Shown piece by piece: positions 1 to 9,069 of a stretch of 64,000 nucleotides of DNA (within the stretch, counting starts at the first letter, position 1; every line of letters starts with the position of its first letter). The position numbers and the translations under genes are program-made. The DNA comes from Planctomycetota bacterium (GTDB lineage Bacteria; Planctomycetota; Planctomycetia; Gemmatales; Gemmataceae): contig JAKOSN010000292.1 in assembly GCA_029777335.1 (NCBI GenBank), positions 21,104 through 85,103 of the forward strand, in the 5' to 3' direction. The notes beneath the pieces were generated by a model. The model saw only the letters and a program-made list of their open reading frames with translations, did not search any database and was not told the DNA's origin.

Positions 1-937
1 CGGGCCGCCGCGCGCCATCTCGGCCCTCGATATTCGGGAGATCAATTACGTCTCCGAGAAGGTGCCCGCGCTCGACTGGCGCAAGCCGTTCGGCATCGAA
101 GCGCGGGCCCTTTTGCCAACGACCCGGGATCAGGACCGGCCGGCGTTGTTCGAGAATGCCTTGAAGGAATACGAAGCACTGGTCCCCAAACTGGCCGACG
201 AGAAGCCCGCCAAACGCTTCATTGAGTATCGCAGCGCCCAGGTTCGCACCAACTGGTCGCGCTACGATGTCACGCAAACCGACGCGGCCATCAAGGCGCT
301 GGCGAAGTTCAAGGAGGAGCATCGCGAGGGCTGGGAGATTGCCCCGGCGCTGCGCACCCTGGCCGAGTTGCAGCGGGACAAGGGCGACTACAAGGATGCC
401 GAACAGACCTACACGGCCCTGGCTGCGGTTCCCGGCTTGACCAATGAGATTCGCTGGGAATGCGACCTGAGTCTGGCGGATCTGATGCTGCAGTCCGATC
501 GCGCCAACGAAGCCCAGGCGAAGTACAAGGCGCTCAGCGGGAACTTGCCCAGGGATCATCCCTATGCCGATCGGGTGGAGGTGGGGTTGCTGCGCTGTCA
601 ACTGGCCTCCGGGCAAGCGGCTGCTGCTGAACAGGGGTTGCGTACCATGCTGACCAAGGCGCGGGACAACACCCTGCGCGCGCTGGTCCATAATACGCTG
701 GGCGATTACTATCTGAAGGCGAATCGTCCTGAGGACGCGTTCTGGGAGTATCTGCGCGTCGATGTGCAGTACAACGAGGACAAAAATCAGCATGCGCGGG
801 CTCTGTATCATCTGGCGAAACTCTTCGCCACGCTGAAGAAGAATCCCGACCGTGCCGACCAGTGCAAGGAAGCGCTGCTCAAGGACAAGCGCTTCGAGGG
901 GACCGAATATCAGAAACGGGCACAACAAGAGAAATAG
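1..937 (+). CDS. Tetratricopeptide-type repeat protein, 5' end outside window
   Basis: The reading frame is open from base 2, so the true start lies upstream; a GTG at 62 is only an internal possibility. The visible part is about 311 residues of helical repeats resembling TPRs: a run of units of roughly 34-40 residues with conserved small and aromatic positions, for example around GDYKDAEQTYTALA and GDYYLKANRPEDAFWEYLR. I see no catalytic motif. TPR arrays usually act as protein-protein scaffolds, and in planctomycetes such genes often encode exported or membrane-associated tracking proteins, but the missing N-terminus prevents a statement on location. The stop codon (TAG at 935-937) overlaps the -35 box proposed for the downstream tRNA. 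Confidence 0.75.
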   Translation, partial: GPPRAISALDIREINYVSEKVPALDWRKPFGIEARALLPTTRDQDRPALFENALKEYEALVPKLADEKPAKRFIEYRSAQVRTNWSRYDVTQTDAAIKALAKFKEEHREGWEIAPALRTLAELQRDKGDYKDAEQTYTALAAVPGLTNEIRWECDLSLADLMLQSDRANEAQAKYKALSGNLPRDHPYADRVEVGLLRCQLASGQAAAAEQGLRTMLTKARDNTLRALVHNTLGDYYLKANRPEDAFWEYLRVDVQYNEDKNQHARALYHLAKLFATLKKNPDRADQCKEALLKDKRFEGTEYQKRAQQEK

Positions 938-963
938 ACAACACGCCAGCAATCTACTATAGT
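935..963 (+). promoter_or_regulatory. Sigma-70-type promoter for tRNA-Ala
   Basis: TAGACA at 935-940 and TATAGT at 958-963 are separated by exactly 17 bases, and each matches the consensus at five of six positions. Predicted transcription would begin near 970, about 23 bases before the mature tRNA. The -35 box overlaps the stop codon of the upstream gene. Confidence 0.65.
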
Positions 964-992
964 GTGAGTGGCGAGGTGATTTCGCCACTCCC

Positions 993-1065
993 GGGGCCGT
1001 AGCTCAACTGGGAGAGCGCAGCGTTCGCAATGCTGAGGTTACGGGTTCGATCCCCGTCGGCTCCA
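993..1065 (+). tRNA. tRNA-Ala (anticodon CGC)
   Basis: A complete 73-base cloverleaf is visible. The acceptor stem GGGGCCG pairs with CGGCTCC and includes the G3:U70 wobble pair that identifies alanine tRNAs. The D-arm is GCTC/GAGC. The anticodon stem CAGCG/TGCTG carries the loop TTCGCAA, giving anticodon CGC, which reads GCG. The T-arm is ACGGG-TTCGATC-CCCGT. The discriminator is A, and the following bases are TTC, so CCA is not encoded and must be added by a nucleotidyltransferase. It has its own promoter and terminator, so it forms a single-gene unit. Confidence 0.96.
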
Positions 1066-1070
1066 TTCGG

Positions 1071-1100
1071 AAAAGCCTTGTGAGATCTCACAAGGCTTTT
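1071..1100 (+). terminator. Rho-independent terminator of tRNA-Ala
   Basis: A perfect 30-base palindrome (15-base arms, AAAAGCCTTGTGAGA and its complement) starts five bases after the tRNA. Its A-rich and T-rich flanks provide the U-tract on the plus strand and make it potentially bidirectional, so it could also serve the minus-strand gene ending at 1123. Confidence 0.85.
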
Positions 1101-1122
1101 TGCATTCCCTCCTCCTCTCGGC

Positions 1123-1722
1123 TCAGCGCGACCCGAAGTAGAAGAGTACGAGTGCCAGCGCCGTGTCGCGCACCTGGCGCGGGGCGGCCTCGGGCATCTC
1201 GAAGAGGTAGGTGGCTGCGGTGTAGAGCAACACCAGGAGAACTGCCGCAGCCTTGAGGTCTTCCCAGCCACGCACGGTGGGAGTTTGCTTCCCTTTGGTC
1301 CACCAGTGCAAAATCCCATGCGCCACGGTGCCCAGGACGTAGGCGAAAACCACACCGAGAATCGAGAGCGCTTGGGAATCAAAGAGGCGATCCTGGCGAT
1401 ACAGATAGACGCCCACTCCCACAAAGACGGTGAAGATCAGAATGCGAATGGTGTGCCGGGGTAAGTAGAGCGGATGGGCTTCCTGCTCAAGCTGACCGGT
1501 GCTCTCCAGCTGGCGGATGACCTCCGGCGCCAGGTTGATAAAACGCCGCGAGGTGAAGTAATGCGCCAGGGCGATCATCAACGTCTCGGTCCAGAGAACC
1601 TCCACTTCTTGCCCGCGGAGCAACTGGGCCACCACAACGGCCAATATCAGGAGCGTGAGCAGGGCACGGACACTTCCGCTCGGCAGGCCCAGCGGAGGAC
1701 GTTTGGTCGTTGACGCAGACAT
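1123..1722 (-). CDS. Multi-pass membrane protein of unknown function
   Basis: This 199-residue protein has hydrophobic stretches at about 18-36, 91-108, 117-141 and 154-174, with a shorter one at the C-terminus. It begins with a basic segment followed by LGLPSGSVRALLTLL. From memory, that Gly-Leu-Pro-x-Gly-Ser-Val-Arg-Ala opening recurs in small membrane proteins of planctomycetes and Bacteroidetes that have no assigned function. I see no transport or enzymatic motif. The start was chosen at the ATG at 1722, with AAGGATG about ten bases upstream. It is transcribed away from the hemerythrin gene's terminator region and seems monocistronic. Confidence 0.7.
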   Translation of the reverse strand: MSASTTKRPPLGLPSGSVRALLTLLILAVVVAQLLRGQEVEVLWTETLMIALAHYFTSRRFINLAPEVIRQLESTGQLEQEAHPLYLPRHTIRILIFTVFVGVGVYLYRQDRLFDSQALSILGVVFAYVLGTVAHGILHWWTKGKQTPTVRGWEDLKAAAVLLVLLYTAATYLFEMPEAAPRQVRDTALALVLFYFGSR

Positions 1723-1886
1723 CAGAATCGCATCCTTCAGGGGTGGATGGGGCAGCCTTGAGGCCCCATTCTACCGGGAGGCAGCACGAGGAGATATCGG
1801 AATCCCTGCGAGTTTTCGGTCGTTGCGGGGGAGGACCAGGCACCCCGTTGCTACTGATCGGGCCGGGGACCTGAAGAGAACCATTG

Positions 1887-1923
1887 CCCCTGTCTCCCTC
1901 CGAGCGGGGAAAGGAGACAGGGG
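1887..1923 (-). terminator. Stem-loop downstream of the hemerythrin gene
   Basis: Eleven-base perfect arms (CCCCTGTCTCC and its complement) enclose a 15-base loop, 38 bases after the stop codon of the minus-strand hemerythrin gene. There is no U-tract, so it may be an RNA 3'-end stabiliser or a factor-dependent terminator. The remainder of 1723-1960 shows no gene. Confidence 0.45.
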
Positions 1924-1960
1924 AAACGCTTTGCGCCGGACGACGCGATCAGCGAGGAAG

Positions 1961-2380
1961 CTAATCTTTCTGGCCGATATCCTGGGTGAAGGCGACCTCG
2001 ACAAACTCGTTCTCGCGCGATTCATGAGCCTTGAGTTCATCGATCCAGCACTGGATCTTCCGCTGAAAGCTGGCGTCGAGTTTCGTGGCGGCGGCTGCCT
2101 CCGCAATCAGATGAGTCAGCATCTGATCGAGGGTCTCATGCTCCTCGTGCAGTTGCTCGACACGCCGATGCAAATTCGGTTGACCCCGCAGCACCATGTC
2201 CATGTAGCCGCCCTCTTCCTCAAAGCGGAAATGCTGGCGCAGATGCTGGCGTGCCATGGCCAGGCGCTGGCTCATCTCGGCCGGGGTGGTGACCGGTCGT
2301 TTGAGAAAGGCCAGATCCTTGTCCAGGGCGTTGTGTGCTTGCAGAAGGGCTTCGCCGACGGATAGGGATTGCTGTTCCAT
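1961..2380 (-). CDS. Hemerythrin-domain protein
   Basis: This 139-residue, almost entirely helical protein carries the spaced His/Glu ligands of a non-heme di-iron hemerythrin: H16, H50 with E54 in RQHFRFEEEGG, the pair H78/H81 in EQLHEEHETL, and H119 with E123/E124 in KAHESRENEF. The bacterial family binds O2 or handles NO and oxidative damage to iron centres; which applies here cannot be read from sequence. It is a single-domain cytosolic protein of typical family length. An AT-rich palindrome about 137 bases upstream is a candidate operator. No convincing partner gene adjoins it. Confidence 0.88.
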   Translation of the reverse strand: MEQQSLSVGEALLQAHNALDKDLAFLKRPVTTPAEMSQRLAMARQHLRQHFRFEEEGGYMDMVLRGQPNLHRRVEQLHEEHETLDQMLTHLIAEAAAATKLDASFQRKIQCWIDELKAHESRENEFVEVAFTQDIGQKD

Positions 2381-2516
2381 GACCGCGTCTCGTCAAAAGG
2401 AGTTTCGGTGATCTCTTTGGCGGCCTGTGACAGAGGGAGCGCGAACGTGCCTCAGGCTGCTCGTTGAGGGAGCAGTTCTGATGCCATGGCAAACAAACGC
2501 CGAGTCTCGATCGTAT

Positions 2517-2531
2517 CTTATTTCAAATAAG
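2517..2531. promoter_or_regulatory. AT-rich palindrome upstream of hemerythrin, possible operator
   Basis: CTTATTT-C-AAATAAG is a perfect 7-base inverted repeat around one central base, in a region otherwise rich in GC. It lies upstream of the hemerythrin gene at 2380. Function is inferred from position and symmetry only. Confidence 0.35.
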
Positions 2532-2600
2532 GGAGATATGGCTGGTTGGTGGTAGCACAGCATCCCTGAGGAGACACCTTCGGGGCGGAAACGGCTCAGG

Positions 2601-2632
2601 GGCAGGCACGAACCGCACACCTCATGCCTGCC
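2601..2632 (-). terminator. Stem-loop downstream of aldo/keto reductase
   Basis: GGCAGGCA (2601-2608) and TGCCTGCC (2625-2632) form a perfect 8-base stem with a 16-base loop, beginning 16 bases after the reductase stop. No U-tract follows on the minus strand, so termination is uncertain. Confidence 0.35.
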
Positions 2633-2647
2633 TCTGCCGCTCCTGGA

Positions 2648-3622
2648 TCAAGTCACCGGACCATAGACCGCCTTCCATGTGTCGGCCAGTTCCTGGGATG
2701 GCTTCTCCAGCGCGGTTCGTTCCTTCGGCGTGAGCGGTTTGAACGCTCGGACCCATTCCAGGTTCTTTTTCAGCTCGTCCTCATCGTGAATCCCGACGAC
2801 GGCCACGCTCACCTGCGGTAAACCCAGGGCATAGCGCAGCGCCGCGTGCAGATATTCGTCGGGCAACCGAGCGCCCTTCGGTTTCTTCTCTCCCCCCGGC
2901 GCTCCGCCAAACACCTTCATCGCCGCCAGGGCCACCCCCTTCCGGGCCGCCAGAGGCCAGACCTTCTCCTCGAAGTTGTAAATGTGCCGGGCCACCAGGC
3001 TGACCGCGTTCATCATCACGTCAAAGTCCCACTCTTGCAGGGCCTTGAGAAAGCGATCCGGTCGATTGTGCCCGCTCACCCCGACAAAGCGGGTAAGCCC
3101 ATCTTTCTTCGCCTTGGACAGAGCCGGACAGATGCCCTCGCGCACATAGATCTTGTCGGGAGTCATCTTGTCGTCGCCGATGCTGTGGGCATAGACCAGG
3201 TCGGCGTGGTCGGTTTGCAACTCCGCCAGGTTCTTTTTCAGCAGGGCGAGCGCCTTTTCGCCGTTGGGTTCCCAGCACTTGGTGACCAGGAAGACCTCCT
3301 TGCGCCGTTCCTTCAGCACCTGGCCGAGGTAGACCTGGGCCTTGCCATACCCGGCGAATTCCGGGGCGGTATCCAGGTAGACCAGACCGCTGTCGATGCA
3401 GCGATGGAAAAAGGCGACCGCCTCCTTTTCACTTCGGTAGCCGACCGGAGCAGTTCCCAGCCCCAGAATGGGAACCTTGACTCCTGTCTTGCCCAGCTCC
3501 TTCTGAGGTAAAACGGCTTTTTCCGCCGCGGTCAGAGGAGCCGTGCTCAAGGTCAACGCCCCGGCACAGGTCGCATGCAGAAAAGCACGACGCGAGACTT
3601 CCTCGGGAGTGGAGGGATTCAT
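2648..3622 (-). CDS. Tat-exported aldo/keto reductase
   Basis: This 324-residue protein is an AKR-family (beta/alpha)8 NAD(P)H oxidoreductase. The tetrad is present: D84 in YLDTAPEF, Y92 in GYGKAQ, K115 in LVTKCW and H146 in YAHSIGD. A twin-arginine signal (SRRAFLHATCAGALTLS, residues 10-26) precedes the domain, so export with bound cofactor is expected, as for many planctomycete reductases. Start: the ATG at 3622 has GGAGG nine bases upstream and gives the signal peptide at the very N-terminus; an in-frame ATG at 3697 would add an unlikely leader. The substrate is unknown. It is followed at 87 bases by no same-operon gene, while the esterase-like gene lies upstream on the same strand. Confidence 0.88.
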   Translation of the reverse strand: MNPSTPEEVSRRAFLHATCAGALTLSTAPLTAAEKAVLPQKELGKTGVKVPILGLGTAPVGYRSEKEAVAFFHRCIDSGLVYLDTAPEFAGYGKAQVYLGQVLKERRKEVFLVTKCWEPNGEKALALLKKNLAELQTDHADLVYAHSIGDDKMTPDKIYVREGICPALSKAKKDGLTRFVGVSGHNRPDRFLKALQEWDFDVMMNAVSLVARHIYNFEEKVWPLAARKGVALAAMKVFGGAPGGEKKPKGARLPDEYLHAALRYALGLPQVSVAVVGIHDEDELKKNLEWVRAFKPLTPKERTALEKPSQELADTWKAVYGPVT

Positions 3623-3709
3623 GAGAGAGGCCTCCATGGTGAAGCAGGGGTTGTCTGCACGCCACTCTAACGCGCGCCTTCCCCCTTCGCGAGTCATTTC
3701 CCCCGCGCG

Positions 3710-4612
3710 CTATTCGCTCTTTTTCAGATAGCCCATCTTGGTTAACCAGTCGTGCAGCCGGTCGGGCCAGGTATTGCAGGGATGGCCGGTCTTGCGGATG
3801 CCGTAACCATGGCCCCCGGTCGCATAGACGTGAAGTTCACAACTCACCCCCAGGGTTTTGAGGGCGCTCGCCAGGTAGAGGCTATTGCGCACATCCACGG
3901 GATCATCGAAGGCGTGGGCCAGGAACATGGGCGGATTGTTCCTGGTGGGTTTGACATCGTCGCGGAGCTTGGAGTTATCTTTTTCGACCAGATAGGCGGG
4001 GTAGATCAGCACGCCGAAATCAGGCCGTGCGGAGATCTCGTCAACCGCATCGACGGCAGGGTAGTGCGATTTGTCGAAGAGGATGGCGGCGCGCCCCGCC
4101 GTTTCGCCTCCTGCTGAAAAGCCGAGTATTCCGATCCGTTTCGGGTTGATTCCCCAGTCCTTTGCCTTGCTTCGCACCACGCGCACGGCACGCTGGGCGT
4201 CCTGCACGGCGGCCAGCCAGCGCTGGGAGGGATCGCGCGCCGGCACCCGGTACTTGAGAACAATCCCGGTAACCCCGATGCTGGCCAGCCATTCCGCCAC
4301 CTCGGTTCCCTCGTGATCGTAGGCGAGAATAAAGTGCGCTCCGCCCGGGCAAATGATGATCGCCGTTCCGGTGTCCTTCTCCTTGGCCGGCCGATAGATT
4401 GCCAGCGTTGGGGTCGACACGTTGGTGAGCTTGATGATCTTGCGATCGCCCACCGGCTTGTCCTCGGGTTTGGTGAGGTCCTTTTCGGGGGGGAGTTCCT
4501 TCGTCTCGCCCGGCGCTTTTCCCGGCCAGAGTTTGACGATCGTTGGTTCGGCAGGGTACGCTCCGACCGGGGCGAGAAGAACCAGAGCAGAGGCAAGGAG
4601 AAGGTGTTTCAT
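3710..4612 (-). CDS. Exported alpha/beta-hydrolase, acetyl-esterase-like
   Basis: This 300-residue protein starts with a Sec signal (about residues 1-21, ending AYPA). The alpha/beta-hydrolase core shows an oxyanion segment CPGGAHF (89-94), the nucleophile elbow GFSAGGE with S166, an acid in AFDDPVD (D236/D237) and H268 in GGHGYG. This pattern matches the esterase/xylanase-associated acetyl esterase branch (BD-FAE or Axe-like), usually found deacetylating plant or algal polysaccharides in the periplasm. The substrate is inferred only by family. The stop lies 87 bases from the Tat reductase start on the same strand, so the two may be co-transcribed. Confidence 0.85.
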   Translation of the reverse strand: MKHLLLASALVLLAPVGAYPAEPTIVKLWPGKAPGETKELPPEKDLTKPEDKPVGDRKIIKLTNVSTPTLAIYRPAKEKDTGTAIIICPGGAHFILAYDHEGTEVAEWLASIGVTGIVLKYRVPARDPSQRWLAAVQDAQRAVRVVRSKAKDWGINPKRIGILGFSAGGETAGRAAILFDKSHYPAVDAVDEISARPDFGVLIYPAYLVEKDNSKLRDDVKPTRNNPPMFLAHAFDDPVDVRNSLYLASALKTLGVSCELHVYATGGHGYGIRKTGHPCNTWPDRLHDWLTKMGYLKKSE

Positions 4613-4772
4613 GGGGTGTGCTCCAGGGAATCGAGGCGAGCGACAACGTCATAGCATGGCCAATGCCCATCTTGCGCGATCCTGCTGTCTGGAGCAATGA
4701 GACAGTTGCAAAAGTGATCCGCCTGGCCCGGTTTCTGGTTGTGCGCGGTGTCCGAAGAGCCGTCTGGGGACC

Positions 4773-4778
4773 TATAAT
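4773..4778 (+). promoter_or_regulatory. Candidate -10 box for the M24 peptidase operon
   Basis: A consensus TATAAT sits 37 bases before the ATG at 4815, implying a leader of about 30 bases. No good -35 hexamer is visible at 16-18 bases; TGTCCG lies a little further off. AGGAGGAG at about 4798 is a strong ribosome site. Confidence 0.45.
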
Positions 4779-4814
4779 CGCTGCAGGAATCCCGGACAGG
4801 AGGAGAATCTCCCC

Positions 4815-5993
4815 ATGTTACTGCATGAGAAGGCGGATCAGGCGCAGGCGCTTCTACGCGAAGTGGGGCTGGATTGCTGGCTGACTTTCGCGCGCGAAAG
4901 CGAGATCCATCCCGATCCAGGGATCGAACTGGTGGTGGGCGCCAATGTGGTGCGCAACTCCGCCTTTCTTTTCGGAGTGCGCGGAGAACGGATTGCCATC
5001 ACCGCCAACTTCGACACGGCGAACATCCGTGCCCACGGGGTTTTTCAGGAGGTGATCGGCTACGACGAGGATATTCGCGCTCCCTTGCTGGCGGCTCTGC
5101 AACGGCTCGCTCCGCAATCCATTGGCCTGAATTACAGCCCCGATGATGTGACAGCCGATGGTCTCACCTTTGGTCACTGGTTGTTGCTCAATGAATTGCT
5201 GCGTGAGACGCCGTTTCTGAATCGGCTGGGAACGGCGGCTCCGCTGCTGTCTCGGTTGCGCGGGCGGAAATCAGCAACGGAGGTCGCTCGCATGCGCCAG
5301 GCAATCCGCCATACCGAGGAGATCGTCGCCCTGGTCACCGCCCAGATTCAGCCCGGAATCAGCGAAGAGGAGATTGCGGCAACGGTGCGTGCCGAGATCG
5401 TGCGCCGGGGTTTGCCCTTTGCCTGGGGGGCGGATTCCTGTCCGATCGTGAACACCGGGCCAGCATCCGAACCCGGTCACACGCGCCCCTCACCGGACCT
5501 TCGCGTCGAGGCGGGCCACCTCGTTCACATTGACCTCGGCGTCAAGGTGGACGGTTATTGTTCGGATCTTCAGCGCATGTGGTACGTTCGCAGGCGGGGA
5601 GAAACCGCGCCTCCGGCGAATGTGCAGAAGGCGCTGTCGGCGGTGGTGCGCGCGATCGAGGCCGGCGCAGAAGCGTTGAAACCCGGGGTCCGCGGGTATG
5701 AGGTGGATGCCGCCGCGCGCCGCGTGATCGTCGAGGCGGGCTACCCGGAGTTCAAGCACGGTCTGGGGCATGGCGTGGGGCGAGCGGTTCACGATGGGGG
5801 CACGCTCCTCGGTCCGCGCTGGCCCTGCTATGGCAAGACCGTCGAGGGCACGGTCGAGGTGGGGAATGTGTTTACCCTGGAACTCGGAGTGCCCACCGAC
5901 GCCGGGTTTCTTGGGCTGGAGGAAGATGTGCTGGTCACCGAGCAGGGATGTCAGTTTCTCTCGTCGTTTCCGCGTGAACTGATCCTGATTTGA
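4815..5993 (+). CDS. M24 metallopeptidase, Xaa-Pro aminopeptidase-like
   Basis: This 392-residue protein has a creatinase-like N-terminal domain (about 1-150) and a pita-bread M24 domain (about 155-385). All five metal ligands are present: D240 and D251 (HIDLGVKVDGYCSDLQR), H319 (HGLGHGVG), E356 (TLELGV) and E370 (LEEDVLV). It has no signal peptide, so it is probably cytosolic, removing N-terminal residues before proline or acting on a related amide. The next gene starts 27 bases after the stop, so the two form an operon with a 2-hydroxyacid dehydrogenase. That pairing suggests a small-molecule substrate, but this is inference. Confidence 0.88.
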   Translation: MLLHEKADQAQALLREVGLDCWLTFARESEIHPDPGIELVVGANVVRNSAFLFGVRGERIAITANFDTANIRAHGVFQEVIGYDEDIRAPLLAALQRLAPQSIGLNYSPDDVTADGLTFGHWLLLNELLRETPFLNRLGTAAPLLSRLRGRKSATEVARMRQAIRHTEEIVALVTAQIQPGISEEEIAATVRAEIVRRGLPFAWGADSCPIVNTGPASEPGHTRPSPDLRVEAGHLVHIDLGVKVDGYCSDLQRMWYVRRRGETAPPANVQKALSAVVRAIEAGAEALKPGVRGYEVDAAARRVIVEAGYPEFKHGLGHGVGRAVHDGGTLLGPRWPCYGKTVEGTVEVGNVFTLELGVPTDAGFLGLEEDVLVTEQGCQFLSSFPRELILI

Positions 5994-6020
5994 CCGGCTC
6001 GCTCCGCGAGGAGGCATGCG

Positions 6021-7031
6021 ATGGCGCGGATTCTGAGCGAGGTTCCTCTCGATGAAGCAGCAGTGCGGCGTCTGGAGGCGCTCCCGGGAGTGCAGGTGCA
6101 GCAGTTCTCTGCGCATGGTCCCGAATGGGATCTTCCCGCAGACCTGGTGCGCGGACCGGAACTAATGCTGTGCAAATTTCCCCCACGCAACCTGGATGCG
6201 ATGCGCGATCTGAAGATGATTCAGTTGAGCACGGTGGGGTATGAACACCTGCGCGAGCGCGGCTTTGCCGATCGCCCCGTGCGCGTGTGCAATGCACGAG
6301 GGATTTACGACAGCGCCATCGGCGAATGGAATCTCGCGATGATGATCAACCTCGTTCGCGATCAGTATGGCATGTTTCGCCATCAGGCGCAGGCACGCTG
6401 GGAGCGTGCGGCGCGATTTCAGCAAGAAATTGCGGGGCGAGTGGCGGGGCTGTGGGGCTATGGGGGGATCGGGCGCGAAACCGCGCGGTTGGCGAAGACG
6501 TTTCGCATGCGGGTGCATGTTTTCACCCGGTCGGGAATTCGCCCGCGTGAGAATACCTACGTTCAACCGGGGACAAGCGATCCCGACGGCGTGCTCCCCG
6601 ATCGCGTATATCTCGCCGGGCAGGAGAAGGCGTTTCTCTCGGGGCTGGATTTCCTGATTCTCGCGCTGCCCCAGACCAGGCAGAGCACAGGGTTGATCGG
6701 TCCAGAGGAGTTACAGACGCTGCCAAGATCCGCCTTTCTTCTTAATCCGGCCCGGGGGCCGATTGTGCAGGAAGAGGCGTTGTTGACCGCGTTGCGCGAG
6801 GGATGGATCGCCGGGGCGGCGCTCGATACCCACTTTGCCTATCCGCTTCCTCCGCAACACCCCCTGTGGACGATGCCCAATGTGATCCTGACGCCTCATA
6901 TCTCGGGAGCGGATCGGAGCAGTCATTTCCCTGAGCGAATCGCCGATCTCTTCACACAGAATGTCCAGCGCTTTCTGGAAGAGCGTCCGCTGCTGAATGA
7001 ACTCACGGCAGAGGAGTGGCGTGCGACGTGA
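6021..7031 (+). CDS. D-isomer-specific 2-hydroxyacid dehydrogenase-like protein
   Basis: This 336-residue protein has a Rossmann nucleotide motif GYGGIGRETARLA (146-158), the substrate-binding arginine R245 in NPARGP, and the catalytic histidine H293 in LTPHISG. The catalytic glutamate normally present in the segment D-x-F-x-x-E-P is replaced: the matching stretch reads ALDTHFAYPLPP, with Y274 at the Glu position. Activity may therefore differ from classical D-lactate or phosphoglycerate dehydrogenases. It lies 27 bases after the M24 peptidase and is probably translated from the same message; a ribosome site GCGAGGAGG precedes the ATG. Confidence 0.85.
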   Translation: MARILSEVPLDEAAVRRLEALPGVQVQQFSAHGPEWDLPADLVRGPELMLCKFPPRNLDAMRDLKMIQLSTVGYEHLRERGFADRPVRVCNARGIYDSAIGEWNLAMMINLVRDQYGMFRHQAQARWERAARFQQEIAGRVAGLWGYGGIGRETARLAKTFRMRVHVFTRSGIRPRENTYVQPGTSDPDGVLPDRVYLAGQEKAFLSGLDFLILALPQTRQSTGLIGPEELQTLPRSAFLLNPARGPIVQEEALLTALREGWIAGAALDTHFAYPLPPQHPLWTMPNVILTPHISGADRSSHFPERIADLFTQNVQRFLEERPLLNELTAEEWRAT

Positions 7032-7042
7032 GCCGATGTCCG

Positions 7043-7061
7043 CGCGTCCTCACGGGACGCG
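7043..7061. terminator. Weak stem-loop between convergent genes
   Basis: CGCGTCC (7043-7049) pairs with GGACGCG (7055-7061) across a 5-base loop between the dehydrogenase stop and the convergent histidine kinase stop. No U-tract is present. Confidence 0.3.
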
Positions 7062-7072
7062 GGCAACTCCTC

Positions 7073-9034
<1,962 letters not shown>

Positions 9035-9069
9035 AAAACGCTCGGTCAAGGGTCGGGATGGAAGTCGGC

